Part shown: in pieces, positions 46,875-55,051 of the stretch
How the letters are laid out: the number at the start of each line of letters is the position of its first letter
How positions within the stretch are numbered: position 1 is the stretch's first letter
Assembly: GCA_029941905.1 (NCBI GenBank)
Contig: JAPYTQ010000020.1
Span: forward strand, 28,514 to 92,513
DNA length: 64,000 nt
Origin: JAHRVQ01 sp029941905
Lineage (GTDB): Bacteria; Pseudomonadota; Gammaproteobacteria; Pseudomonadales; Azotimanducaceae
Reading direction: 5' to 3'
Program-made: the position numbers and the translations under genes
Notes under the pieces: model-generated
The model's input: only the letters and a program-made list of their open reading frames with translations
What the model was told of the DNA's origin: nothing
The model's database searches: none

Positions 46875-46917
46875 GGGACAGTTTACTTATCTAACCGGCA
46901 TATAAGTAAACTGTCCC
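46875..46917. repeat. REP-like palindrome, copy 2
   Basis: 16-bp inverted repeat GGGACAGTTTACTTAT (46875-46890) and its complement (46902-46917), loop CTAACCGGCAT. Same arm as 19569-19609 and 23144-23158. Placed eight bases after a convergent gene pair's first end, so it can also serve as a terminator. Confidence 0.85.
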
Positions 46918-46936
46918 GGGAATACGCGACAAAGAT

Positions 46937-48256
46937 TTAGTTAAAATCATCCAGGAAAACAGCTTCCATTGGCTCGCCGCCGCCACTTTTATCCGTCAGA
47001 ATCACCGAGTAAACTCCGCGATTTTCAATATCAAGCCTCACAGGCCCATACACCACATTGGTGGTAGCCGTATCGGTGACGACCAGGTTAAAGGTGCCAG
47101 AGAGGATTTCAAGAGTGGTTGATTCTGTTTCTGCCAACCGGGCAACAGGAGCGATGGTAGAGATATCTATTCCGGGTTCGTGGATGTAAATGTCCACAAT
47201 GCCCTTGGTTGGTGCTAATTTTGTAAAATGTATCCGACCCCGGGGTGCCGCGGGACGCCGATTGCTGAAGGAGAGTGAGTTGGCTGCTACCCCACCCAGA
47301 CCTGCAAATCCCTGGTCGTAAAAAAATCCTGGTATAAGGGTACTCTCACCAGAGAACAATTCGTCGCTGGGATCTCCTGAGGTGTAGACTTTTACTGTTG
47401 AAGACCCGGCCGAAACGGGCAGAAAATTTGTGGACTCCTGGAAAACCAGATTGGATGCAACGACCACGTCGGCCACACTAATGTCTACGGGTCCGTGATC
47501 CGGGATCATGTTGGAAAACCGGACAGCCGTATCTAATTGTTCGTTCGGGAACTGGCCCGGCACACTGACCGCCATCATGCGAACAGTGTTTGTCCCAGGG
47601 CCGAAATAGTCGACCAAGACAAATATTCGCTCTGTTTGTGCGGACAGGCCAAAATCACCTGACTGCCACAGCTGGTTGCCGTTGCTGGCGTCGGTAACTA
47701 CTATATTGTGGTCGCTGCCAGAGGTGACAGTGATCCGTTCGGTCTGCTGGCCATTAGGGACTGGAATTGTCTGGGTGGGATCTTGTGAATTAGTTAATGT
47801 CACTGTTGCGACGCCTACTGACGAAGTGGCATTCACAAAAACGATGTATGAATTTGTATTACCCTCTTCGAACTCCAGGGGCACAGAATCCACCACAATC
47901 GGGACAGCTGCATCGATGGAACCTGTAGTGATGATGGTTTGCAGATGGTCAATGTCAATAAAAACAACTGATTCCAACACTGTTGTTTCAACGTTGTCAG
48001 TAAAGTAAACCACACGATAATCAAGCGCCACCAGTGGTAGTGCACGGATCACATCCGACGATTGCGCATATTGAATTTGGTCAACAAAAATGTCGTTCCC
48101 GAATACAGCGAGCTGTGGCGAATCAGGGACGACATTGACCACTGTCGCGAAAGCTGTGGGTACCGGAATCGGCGGTGTAAACCCTGGATCATCGCCGCAG
48201 GAAGAGATCAAAAACAAGCTGCAAAGCAGTAGCACAGTGGAATACAAACGTCTCAT
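46937..48256 (-). CDS. DUF4397 lipoprotein
   Basis: 439 residues. Lipoprotein signal LFLISSCGDDPG with Cys about 20. Two or three copies of DUF4397-like beta sandwiches: RVVYFTDNVETTVLESVVF, AAVRFSNMIPDHGPVDISVADVVVASNLVF, and GRIHFTKLAPTKGIVDIYIHEPG. This is a cell-surface or periplasmic binding module of unknown role. Monocistronic, convergent with the alcohol dehydrogenase gene. Confidence 0.82.
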   Translation of the reverse strand: MRRLYSTVLLLCSLFLISSCGDDPGFTPPIPVPTAFATVVNVVPDSPQLAVFGNDIFVDQIQYAQSSDVIRALPLVALDYRVVYFTDNVETTVLESVVFIDIDHLQTIITTGSIDAAVPIVVDSVPLEFEEGNTNSYIVFVNATSSVGVATVTLTNSQDPTQTIPVPNGQQTERITVTSGSDHNIVVTDASNGNQLWQSGDFGLSAQTERIFVLVDYFGPGTNTVRMMAVSVPGQFPNEQLDTAVRFSNMIPDHGPVDISVADVVVASNLVFQESTNFLPVSAGSSTVKVYTSGDPSDELFSGESTLIPGFFYDQGFAGLGGVAANSLSFSNRRPAAPRGRIHFTKLAPTKGIVDIYIHEPGIDISTIAPVARLAETESTTLEILSGTFNLVVTDTATTNVVYGPVRLDIENRGVYSVILTDKSGGGEPMEAVFLDDFN

Positions 48257-48388
48257 AAATGTAACTTTACAGTAGGGTTTGGGTTAGGGAACGTTTCACT
48301 TAATCAGAGGTTCCATGGATCGGCGCACAATAGTTCAATTTGGGATGTTTATACAGGGCGAGGGGACAATTATTTGCTCGTTTTGCAG

Positions 48389-49165
48389 TCATTGATCAGA
48401 AAACACGGACCGAAATGCCACAATACTGGCTGCTACACTGACGTTCAGTGATTCAACCTGATTATTCAGCGGGATACGGACCAGATCGTCACATAAATAC
48501 TGCATTTGCTCACTTAACCCTTTGGTTTCGTTTCCGAGGACGAATATTGTCGGTTGATCAGTATCGAGGCTGGCCAGGCTCATTGGACCAGACGACGAGA
48601 GTCCCAATATACGGAATCCCTTGTCTTTCAGGGAAGCAATTCCGGCACAGGCATCCTCACAATGAAATATGGGGACTTTCAAAGCCGTGCCTGCACTGGC
48701 CTTCATGACCAGGGCGTCGATCTTCGCGCAGCCCTGGCGAGGTAAAATGATGCCTGCACAGGGTGAGGCGCCGACTGATCGAATCGTCATACCAACATTC
48801 TGTGGATTGGTGACATTTTCGAGCGCGATAAGATCGCCAGGTTCACTAGGGTCAAGTTTTGAGCTGGGCTGGTAGAGAGGCGCTTTGATGTCCAACACCA
48901 CGCCCTGATCCTGCCGACCGTTCTTTGATAAGCGGGACAAGGCTTGCCGATCATGGTACTTGATCTCGACGTTTTTGCTCCTGGCAAGTTTGATTATTTC
49001 TGTAATAATTCCGATAGGTCGGTTTGTTTTCGCAAGGTGCAGGCGATAGGGCATCACTTCCCTTATATTCAGTGCTTCATGAACGGGTTTGCGTCCATAA
49101 ATTGTTAAGAGATCATCGAAGAAAGCTTTTCGATCAGCATATGAGCCGGGAATTTCATCTCGCAT
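48389..49165 (-). CDS. RNA 2'-O-methyltransferase, TrmH/SpoU family
   Basis: 258 residues. SPOUT knot: NVTNPQNVGMTIRSVGA (about 115), IFVLGNETKGLSEQ (about 208) and VRIPLNNQVESLNVSVAASIV (about 230) are the three SpoU motifs. The N-domain is an RlmB-like substrate-binding domain (KPVHEALNIREVMPYRLHLAK). It acts on tRNA or rRNA; the target cannot be set. Divergent from the gene at 49292. Confidence 0.9.
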   Translation of the reverse strand: MRDEIPGSYADRKAFFDDLLTIYGRKPVHEALNIREVMPYRLHLAKTNRPIGIITEIIKLARSKNVEIKYHDRQALSRLSKNGRQDQGVVLDIKAPLYQPSSKLDPSEPGDLIALENVTNPQNVGMTIRSVGASPCAGIILPRQGCAKIDALVMKASAGTALKVPIFHCEDACAGIASLKDKGFRILGLSSSGPMSLASLDTDQPTIFVLGNETKGLSEQMQYLCDDLVRIPLNNQVESLNVSVAASIVAFRSVFSDQ

Positions 49166-49291
49166 TATGTTCGTTCCAACCGCCTGACTTCTTTTCGACG
49201 CAGCCTTTAACGCATTTCCGCGTCAACGGGTCGCATTTTCATGGCTTGACTCTCTTTCATCACTAGAATCTGCATCAGGATTATTTAAAAA

Positions 49292-50074
49292 GTGAATCAT
49301 ATGTTGTTATCGATGAAACGGAGATATTTAGTTTTTTGTCTATTATCGCTGTTTGCTGTTGATAGTATATCAGCTGGAGGGGGTTTATCCGGCGACCCAG
49401 AAGCTATTTCAAGAATGCACAGAATGCTGGAGAGTCTTGGTGGCAGAGAAGTATGGGCCAACGCCCGTTCGTTATTCACAATGGAAAAGGCTCGCCATCC
49501 CAGCTACGGGGACGGCATTGTTGCGACATTTTGGCGTGACCTGGAGCACCCCGGCGAGCGAGTCGAACTGCAGCACCCTGATCTAAAAGTCTCCTATGCC
49601 TGGAACGAATCAGGTGGCTGGATTTCCCGGGGCGGAGAGGTCAGGGAGTTTATTGACGATGAAATTAGTGAGAGGACGTTTTACTGGCATCGGGAAATTT
49701 ACATTCTCTACCATCAACTCGCCCGGGGAGAACGCAAGCTGCATTTGGAGACATTGGAGCCCAATGGGTTCAGGGTGCTCAATGAAGAAAACAAGAAATT
49801 AGCTGATTTCCGCCTGACGCCAGATGGCGAGGTCTATTTATGGCATCAGCACGGCGGCAAAGATCCGGTGACTTATGTGTATGGACCCCACAAATCCTTT
49901 GGCGCCACCCGGTTTCTCGATTGGGGCACATCTGTAGATGGCAGGTGGGGGTTTTATTATGTACAGGTACTTCCCAGTACCCATCCATTTAAGAAGCATG
50001 TATCAATGCAAAAGCCAAACCGTGAGTGGCAGGGCGGGGCAGTCAACAAGGATTGTGATCGGAACCTTGATTAA
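49292..50074 (+). CDS. Secreted protein of unknown function
   Basis: 260 residues with an N-terminal signal peptide (YLVFCLLSLFAVDSISAGGG). ATG starts at 49292, 49301 or 49313 are possible. The mature part is rich in Trp, Tyr and His (ESGGWISRGGEVREF, RTFYWHREIYILYHQLARGE, VYLWHQHGGKDPVTYVYGPH), which suggests an outer-membrane lipoprotein-sorting-like beta fold, but I do not recognise a family. Nothing nearby indicates function. Confidence 0.75.
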   Translation: MNHMLLSMKRRYLVFCLLSLFAVDSISAGGGLSGDPEAISRMHRMLESLGGREVWANARSLFTMEKARHPSYGDGIVATFWRDLEHPGERVELQHPDLKVSYAWNESGGWISRGGEVREFIDDEISERTFYWHREIYILYHQLARGERKLHLETLEPNGFRVLNEENKKLADFRLTPDGEVYLWHQHGGKDPVTYVYGPHKSFGATRFLDWGTSVDGRWGFYYVQVLPSTHPFKKHVSMQKPNREWQGGAVNKDCDRNLD

Positions 50075-50330
50075 GATCGGTATGCCGACCACTGTTTCCA
50101 CATGTCCGCGTCAGAGCGGAAATCCAAAAATTTGTGTACAGCATGTTAACAACTTTTCTCCATTCCTCCCTTCCTTGCCCTGACGAAAAACATCTACTTA
50201 CTTCGCCTATTGAACGAACCCCTTGAACCATAGCTACGGCTACGATTCTGCAGGCGTTAGTCCAAAATGCTTTGCCAGATTTCCGGAACGCGGACCGCCC
50301 TAAAACCGATCCGTTCACGAATTATCCAGG

Positions 50331-50798
50331 CTAGAGGTAATCAGATAACGACTCAGCAATTTCTTCCGGCGTCACCTGGGGGTTAAAGCGCTTGAGCACT
50401 TTGCCTTCAGGGCTGACAAGAAACTTGGTGAAATTCCAGGCAATCTTTTCTTTGCCCTCATCATCAGGCTGCTCGGCTTTTAACCATTTGTACAATGGCG
50501 CGGCATTGTCGCCGTTGACTTCGATCTTGGCGAACATGGGGAAATTGACACTGTATTTCGAACTTGCAAATTCCTGTATCTCATCATTCGTACCAGGTTC
50601 CTGGGCACCGAACTGATTACAGGGGAAGCCAAGTACTTTTATCGAGTTGTTTTCATGCAATGCACACAGACCTGTGTACTGTGGTGTGAGGCCTCACTGG
50701 CTGGCGAGGTTGACGATCAACAATGCCTGATCGCGGTACTCGGAAAAGCTGGTATTTTCTCCGCCAATTGATTCCATTTCGAGTTCGTGAATGTCCAT
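50331..50798 (-). CDS. Glutathione peroxidase, probable selenoprotein (UGA = Sec35)
   Basis: The full frame starts at ATG 50798 after AAGGGGA and runs 155 residues. One in-frame TGA (50696-50694) stands at residue 35, exactly where the catalytic Cys/Sec belongs (NLASQ-U-GLTPQYTGL). Downstream the frame is perfect: GFPCNQFGAQEPG (catalytic Gln about 70), WNFTKFLV (catalytic Trp and Asn). The SECIS-like hairpin begins 16 bases after the UGA. A naive call from TTG 50660 gives a truncated 109-residue piece. Reduces hydroperoxides, probably with glutathione or thioredoxin. No selA, selB or selC is in the window, so the machinery must be elsewhere. See findings. Confidence 0.85.
50662..50679 (-). 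promoter_or_regulatory. Putative bacterial SECIS element
   Basis: In mRNA sense, seven pairs (G-C, U-G, A-U, C-G, A-U, C-G, A-U) close a GGUC loop. The loop starts 22 bases after the UGA. In E. coli fdhF the SelB-binding hairpin has the same AGGUCU apex about 19 bases after UGA. It lies inside the coding sequence, as bacterial SECIS elements do. Confidence 0.72.
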
Positions 50799-50864
50799 AA
50801 ATCCCCTTCTTTTGTATCGTAGGTGATGAGTCGGTGTTATTGAGGTTCTTCTCTTGGATCTATT

Positions 50865-52418
50865 CTAAGAGAAGATGCCGTGTAAATACCATTGTCCCAT
50901 AGCGATATGTTGGAATATCCAGTAGAGGCTGCCATCTTTTTGTCGGGCAATGTAATAATCCCGCGTCAGGGGCTTGTTGATCGGCTGATCCCACCAGCCA
51001 TAGTCGATGCGTTCGGGGCCTTTGATCAACTCCAGTTTACCAGCCAGGCAAGGTATGTTGTCCGCTACATTCAAGGCTTTCGGCGTGGGAAGAAGAAAGG
51101 CCGGGCGCGCGGGGGTTTCATCCGGCTTGAGTAGCCAATCTCTCTCTGTGGGTGGGTGCTTTTTGTCGTTAGTCGACGCAGAAACTGTTTGCCAGGCTTT
51201 TTCGGGGCGATGATCGTTTGATTGAGAAAGCCCGAAGCAGTATCCCGGGCCGAGCCTGGCATGAATCATGTTAAGCAGCTGGTTTTCCTTATCGGTGTTT
51301 GAAGGCAAGGCAAGCTCTTGATATCCGGCACCCTGGAATAGGGAACCATTGACAGCTTTCGCAGGGAAAAATTGACTGACCGCCAGCGCAATGTTGTCAA
51401 TTTCCTTCACATCATTAATTTGGTCCAGTCTAAGTTGGGTCAAAGTTCGAAATACCCTGGGGTTATTCTCAGGATTCGCGAGGTGAATACTGAAGGACTT
51501 GTTGTTGTGGTTTCGATGCGACAAATGCCAGGTGAAATGATTCACCTGCAGCTGTCGGGAAGTCAGGAATTCTGCCAGCTCACCTAACAATCGGTTTATG
51601 GGGAAAGTGAGGGAGTCAAGATTGGACACGTCTGACAGGAACGTGATGTCGTGAAAAAAATTGACTGAAGGGTTTATCAGCTTTTGTGGATCGGGTTTTG
51701 ACCCAACCAGGCGTTGGAGATAATCAGCGAAGTAAACACCGAACCGCCGGGTTAAACCACTTTCTGGCAGACGAAGCAAGTCCTCTACATTATGAATACC
51801 CATCTGGTGCAGCGAGGTAATGATTTTTTCATCTGTTTGTAAGTAACGCACAGGAATTTGATTAATACTCCCGTCGGGAGCATGTGCCCGGGCAACCAGC
51901 AACGCTGCCAGAGGTGTCCTGTTGGTACTGATTACTGCCTGATACCCCAGCTGTCGCAAGCCTTGTTCGACCCGGAGGATCAGTGGCTGTAACCCTTTAA
52001 ACAGGTTCAGGCAGCCTGTGATATCAAGCAACAAACTGTCGGGTGCTTTAATCGATACATTAGGTGTGAATTGATAAGCCCACTGGGCCAAATGGGCCAG
52101 GGTGCTTATCTCTTTATCTTCATTGCGTTCGAAACTGATGACCCGGTCGCTGAGGGTATAAGCGGTGTCCATACTGTTGCCAGGCTTTATGCCAATATCG
52201 AGTGCAGCCTGATTGAGGCGAAAAACACGCTGCTTTTGGAGTACGACGATAGACTTGCCGGTATGTTCAGGCCCCCGGTTTTCCCGGCTCTTTATTTTAT
52301 TGGGTAGACTTTTTTTGAGGGGATCATGGTTAGAAAGAGTCTCGCCACGGGTAAATATCTCCAGGGGTAATTTGTCGAAATACAAACACATCCACAGGTT
52401 AGCGTTATCGGAAGACAT
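50865..52418 (-). CDS. imuB: ImuB, Y-family polymerase-like mutasome subunit
   Basis: 517 residues. Y-family polymerase fold without catalytic acidic residues: MCLYFDKLPLEIF replaces the usual DxDxFF motif. It bridges DnaE2, the beta clamp and ImuA in SOS mutagenesis. SPDSLLLDITGCLNLFKG (about 100) and LLRLPESGLTRRFG (helix-hairpin-helix) are typical. One base after the imuA stop, so cotranscribed from the LexA-controlled promoter. Confidence 0.92.
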   Translation of the reverse strand: MSSDNANLWMCLYFDKLPLEIFTRGETLSNHDPLKKSLPNKIKSRENRGPEHTGKSIVVLQKQRVFRLNQAALDIGIKPGNSMDTAYTLSDRVISFERNEDKEISTLAHLAQWAYQFTPNVSIKAPDSLLLDITGCLNLFKGLQPLILRVEQGLRQLGYQAVISTNRTPLAALLVARAHAPDGSINQIPVRYLQTDEKIITSLHQMGIHNVEDLLRLPESGLTRRFGVYFADYLQRLVGSKPDPQKLINPSVNFFHDITFLSDVSNLDSLTFPINRLLGELAEFLTSRQLQVNHFTWHLSHRNHNNKSFSIHLANPENNPRVFRTLTQLRLDQINDVKEIDNIALAVSQFFPAKAVNGSLFQGAGYQELALPSNTDKENQLLNMIHARLGPGYCFGLSQSNDHRPEKAWQTVSASTNDKKHPPTERDWLLKPDETPARPAFLLPTPKALNVADNIPCLAGKLELIKGPERIDYGWWDQPINKPLTRDYYIARQKDGSLYWIFQHIAMGQWYLHGIFS

Positions 52419-52419
52419 G

Positions 52420-53196
52420 CTATTGGAATAAATGGGAGGGGCGAAAGTTGTGATTGTCGATAAAAGCCAGGGGAGAATCGGTCGACAGGTTTTTCACCGC
52501 AAGCTCTGAAAAATTCGGCGTCATCTGATTGAGCTCGTCACTAAACTCGACTGTGAACTCATCCGTCGCCCAGCCTCCTTTTCGTTTGAGGATCTTGAGC
52601 CGTAAACAAGTGTGCTCGCTTAGTGGCGAAGGCAAACTGGCCTGTAGCTGAATCCGAAGCTCCGCAGGTGAAGCATTTCTACCAGCACTGTTTGGGCGAT
52701 ATAGAAAACCCAGGCAATGACCCTCTTTGCTTGCTACTTGCAAACGACGCAACTGTTTTTCTTTCAGGTTGCCTGGCCATGCTATCACCGCCGAGCAGTT
52801 TCGTGATGCCAGAGCTTTTTCCAGGACCCACAAGGTATCGGGGTTCGTCGCCGGGTTTACAATCAGCACTCGAGTGAGATCAATACCCGCGTTTGCAAGA
52901 GCAGGGGCGTAAGGGATATAAGGTGGTGAGACCCAGAGTATCCAGCGGCTCTGCTGTTGGGTCAGTCGAGCCAGGGCTGGCGCAATAAGACGAAACTCTC
53001 CAATGCCGGTTGAGTCGTGAAGCAGTTCAGTTAAACCTGCCTCTGGCCAGCCAGAACCCGGCAAATATTGATCAAGCAAGGCAAACCCGGTCGAGATACC
53101 TGGTTGGAAAGTACAATTAAAATTTGATGCTCGCCATATTCCGGTGTTTTGCAGTAACTTATCGAGAGACTGTTTGCTTGGGGAGGGTTGGCTCAT
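52420..53196 (-). CDS. imuA: ImuA, RecA-like mutasome accessory protein
   Basis: 258 residues, SulA/RecA-related ImuA. GISTGFALLDQYLPGSGWPEAGLTELL (about 33-59) is the family start; FRLIAPALARLTQQ follows. It acts with ImuB and DnaE2. ATG at 53196, 17 bases after the LexA box at 53213-53228. Confidence 0.92.
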   Translation of the reverse strand: MSQPSPSKQSLDKLLQNTGIWRASNFNCTFQPGISTGFALLDQYLPGSGWPEAGLTELLHDSTGIGEFRLIAPALARLTQQQSRWILWVSPPYIPYAPALANAGIDLTRVLIVNPATNPDTLWVLEKALASRNCSAVIAWPGNLKEKQLRRLQVASKEGHCLGFLYRPNSAGRNASPAELRIQLQASLPSPLSEHTCLRLKILKRKGGWATDEFTVEFSDELNQMTPNFSELAVKNLSTDSPLAFIDNHNFRPSHLFQ

Positions 53197-53212
53197 GAGG
53201 GTTGGTCGATTA

Positions 53213-53228
53213 CTGTAAATATATACAG
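53213..53228. promoter_or_regulatory. LexA box of imuA-imuB
   Basis: CTGTAAATATATACAG, identical to the dnaE2 box, ending 17 bp before imuA. Confidence 0.92.
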
Positions 53229-53289
53229 TAGTTTGAGGTAAATCAGCTATCTATTCAAGCCCTATTAAAGCCCCCTGGCGCGTTGCAAT

Positions 53290-53775
53290 TTAAAGCGGCA
53301 GGGTTTGTGTTTCCTTGACTTCTTCCATCACAACATAGGTCCTGGAATCACTCACTCCTGGCAACGTCAGCAGCGTCTCACCAAGTAACTTTCGATAGGC
53401 CTTCATATCGGCAACACGCGCTTTGATGAGGTAGTCAAAGTTTCCCGAGACCAGGTGGCATTCCAAAACCTGTGGCAACTTCGCCACCGCTATCCGGAAT
53501 TCTTCGAAGACGTCAGGTGAGGTTCGAAGCAGGGAGATTTCGACAAATACCAGTAGCTCCAAATCGAGCAGTTTGGGGTTTAGACGTGCCTGGTACTGTT
53601 GGATATGCCCATGCTTCTCAAGTCGCTTAACCCGTTCTGTACAAGGGGTTGCGCTGAGATTGACGCGCTTTGCCAATTCCGTATTGGTAATTCGCCCATT
53701 TTCCTGGAGTTCCTTAAGGATCCTACGGTCAATTCGATCCAGTGTTATCAACTGTTGATCTACCATTATCTCCAT
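53290..53775 (-). CDS. Lrp/AsnC-family transcriptional regulator
   Basis: 161 residues. Winged helix LDRIDRRILKELQENGRITNTELAKRVNLS (about 10-39) with CTERVKRLEKHGHI, then the RAM ligand-binding domain (VSGNFDYLIKARVADMKAYRKLL). ATG at 53775 with GGAG upstream; a TTG 12 bases earlier is also open. Divergent from alanine dehydrogenase, so it likely controls ald in response to alanine or another amino acid. Confidence 0.92.
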   Translation of the reverse strand: MEIMVDQQLITLDRIDRRILKELQENGRITNTELAKRVNLSATPCTERVKRLEKHGHIQQYQARLNPKLLDLELLVFVEISLLRTSPDVFEEFRIAVAKLPQVLECHLVSGNFDYLIKARVADMKAYRKLLGETLLTLPGVSDSRTYVVMEEVKETQTLPL

Positions 53776-53803
53776 GCTTTTCTCCAAAAAAACTATATAT
53801 ATA

Positions 53804-53816
53804 AGACATATTGTCT
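53804..53816. promoter_or_regulatory. Palindromic operator candidate between lrp-type gene and ald
   Basis: AGACATATTGTCT, arms AGACA and TGTCT around TAT, in an AT-rich stretch between the divergent regulator and alanine dehydrogenase genes. Size and symmetry fit an Lrp/AsnC operator. Confidence 0.55.
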
Positions 53817-53901
53817 AAATATTATACCGATATAAGTGAGATTGTCTTTACAGGTTTTGAATATACTAGGTTCACTAAAATCTATTTTTTGGAGACAAAC
53901 G

Positions 53902-55020
53902 ATGCGAGTAGGTGTCCCCACTGAAATCAAAAACCATGAATACCGGGTTGGACTGGTCCCTGCTGGTGTTCGCGAGCTGGTACATCACAATCATGAGGTG
54001 TTGATGCAGAGCCGGGCCGGTATTGGCATTGGGTATGATGATGCAGATTACCAAGCTGCAGGCGCACAGATTGTAGAGTCTGCTGAACACGTATTCGCAG
54101 AAGCAGAAATGATTGTGAAAGTAAAAGAACCCCAGGCGATAGAAAGAAAAATGCTTAGACCGGAGCAGACACTGTTTACCTATCTGCACCTTGCACCGGA
54201 TGTTGCGCAAACTCAGGACCTGCTGAAAAGCGGGTCCACCTGTATCGCTTATGAGACGGTGACTGATGGAATGGGTCGACTACCACTGCTGGCACCCATG
54301 TCTGAAGTTGCAGGACGGATGTCTGTCCAGGCAGGTGCCCTGTGCATGGAAAAGTCCCATGGCGGTCGTGGCATTTTACTCGGTGGTGTGCCGGGGGTCG
54401 CCCAGGGAAAAGTGCTCATTTTAGGTGGTGGCGTGGTTGGCCAGAACGCGGCGCAAATGGCCGTTGGGCTCGGTGCAAGTGTCACCATTGTTGATCGTTC
54501 GCTGGACGTACTGCGACGCCTGGATAACCTGTTTGGCAACAGGATCCAGACCTTATACTCAACCCAGGATGCCATCGAGGAAAATGCCCTTGGCGCTGAT
54601 CTCATCATCGGTGCTGTATTGATACCAGGTGCCTCCGCACCAAAGCTGATTACTAAAGAGATGGTCAGGGCAATGCAGCCTGGAACCGCTGTGGTTGATG
54701 TTGCAATCGACCAGGGTGGCTGTTTCGAAACTTCTCGCGCAACCACACATGACGAACCGACCTATATCGTTGATGATGTTGTTCATTATTGTGTAGCCAA
54801 TATGCCGGGTGGTGTAGCAAGGACTTCTGCTGCGGCTCTGAACAACGCGACTTTACCTTACGTTTTGGAACTGGCAGACAAGGGCATCAAAACTGCACTC
54901 CTGGACAATGTCCATCTATTGCAAGGGTTGAACGTATATCATGGTCGTGTCACCAACGAGTTTGTTGGGGCTGCACATAATATGAGTTACATTGATCCGG
55001 CGCAGGCTATCGCCGCCTGA
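53902..55020 (+). CDS. ald: Alanine dehydrogenase
   Basis: NAD-dependent L-alanine to pyruvate plus ammonia. 372 residues, standard. MRVGVPTEIKNHEYRVGLVPAGVRELV, Rossmann ILGGGVVGQNAAQMAVGLGA (about 173), RHH-type pyruvate site including HLAPD, and VDVAIDQGGCFETSR. ATG at 53902 with TTGGAGA before it; the frame extends to 53836. A short hairpin (GACTTC/GAAGTC, 55019-55035) follows. Confidence 0.95.
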   Translation: MRVGVPTEIKNHEYRVGLVPAGVRELVHHNHEVLMQSRAGIGIGYDDADYQAAGAQIVESAEHVFAEAEMIVKVKEPQAIERKMLRPEQTLFTYLHLAPDVAQTQDLLKSGSTCIAYETVTDGMGRLPLLAPMSEVAGRMSVQAGALCMEKSHGGRGILLGGVPGVAQGKVLILGGGVVGQNAAQMAVGLGASVTIVDRSLDVLRRLDNLFGNRIQTLYSTQDAIEENALGADLIIGAVLIPGASAPKLITKEMVRAMQPGTAVVDVAIDQGGCFETSRATTHDEPTYIVDDVVHYCVANMPGGVARTSAAALNNATLPYVLELADKGIKTALLDNVHLLQGLNVYHGRVTNEFVGAAHNMSYIDPAQAIAA

Positions 55021-55051
55021 CTTCGATATGAAGTCTCATTTCTAAGTAGGT

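Noticed and set aside
50331..50660. Truncated glutathione peroxidase starting at TTG 50660
   Set aside because: The upstream 46 codons are in frame, family-like and have a ribosome binding site; only a single TGA at the Sec position interrupts.
50848..50874. 8-bp hairpin at the imuB 3' end as terminator
   Set aside because: No U-tract, and it overlaps the imuB stop.
55019..55035. GACTTC/GAAGTC hairpin after ald as intrinsic terminator
   Set aside because: Short stem and no run of T; could still help, but not convincing.
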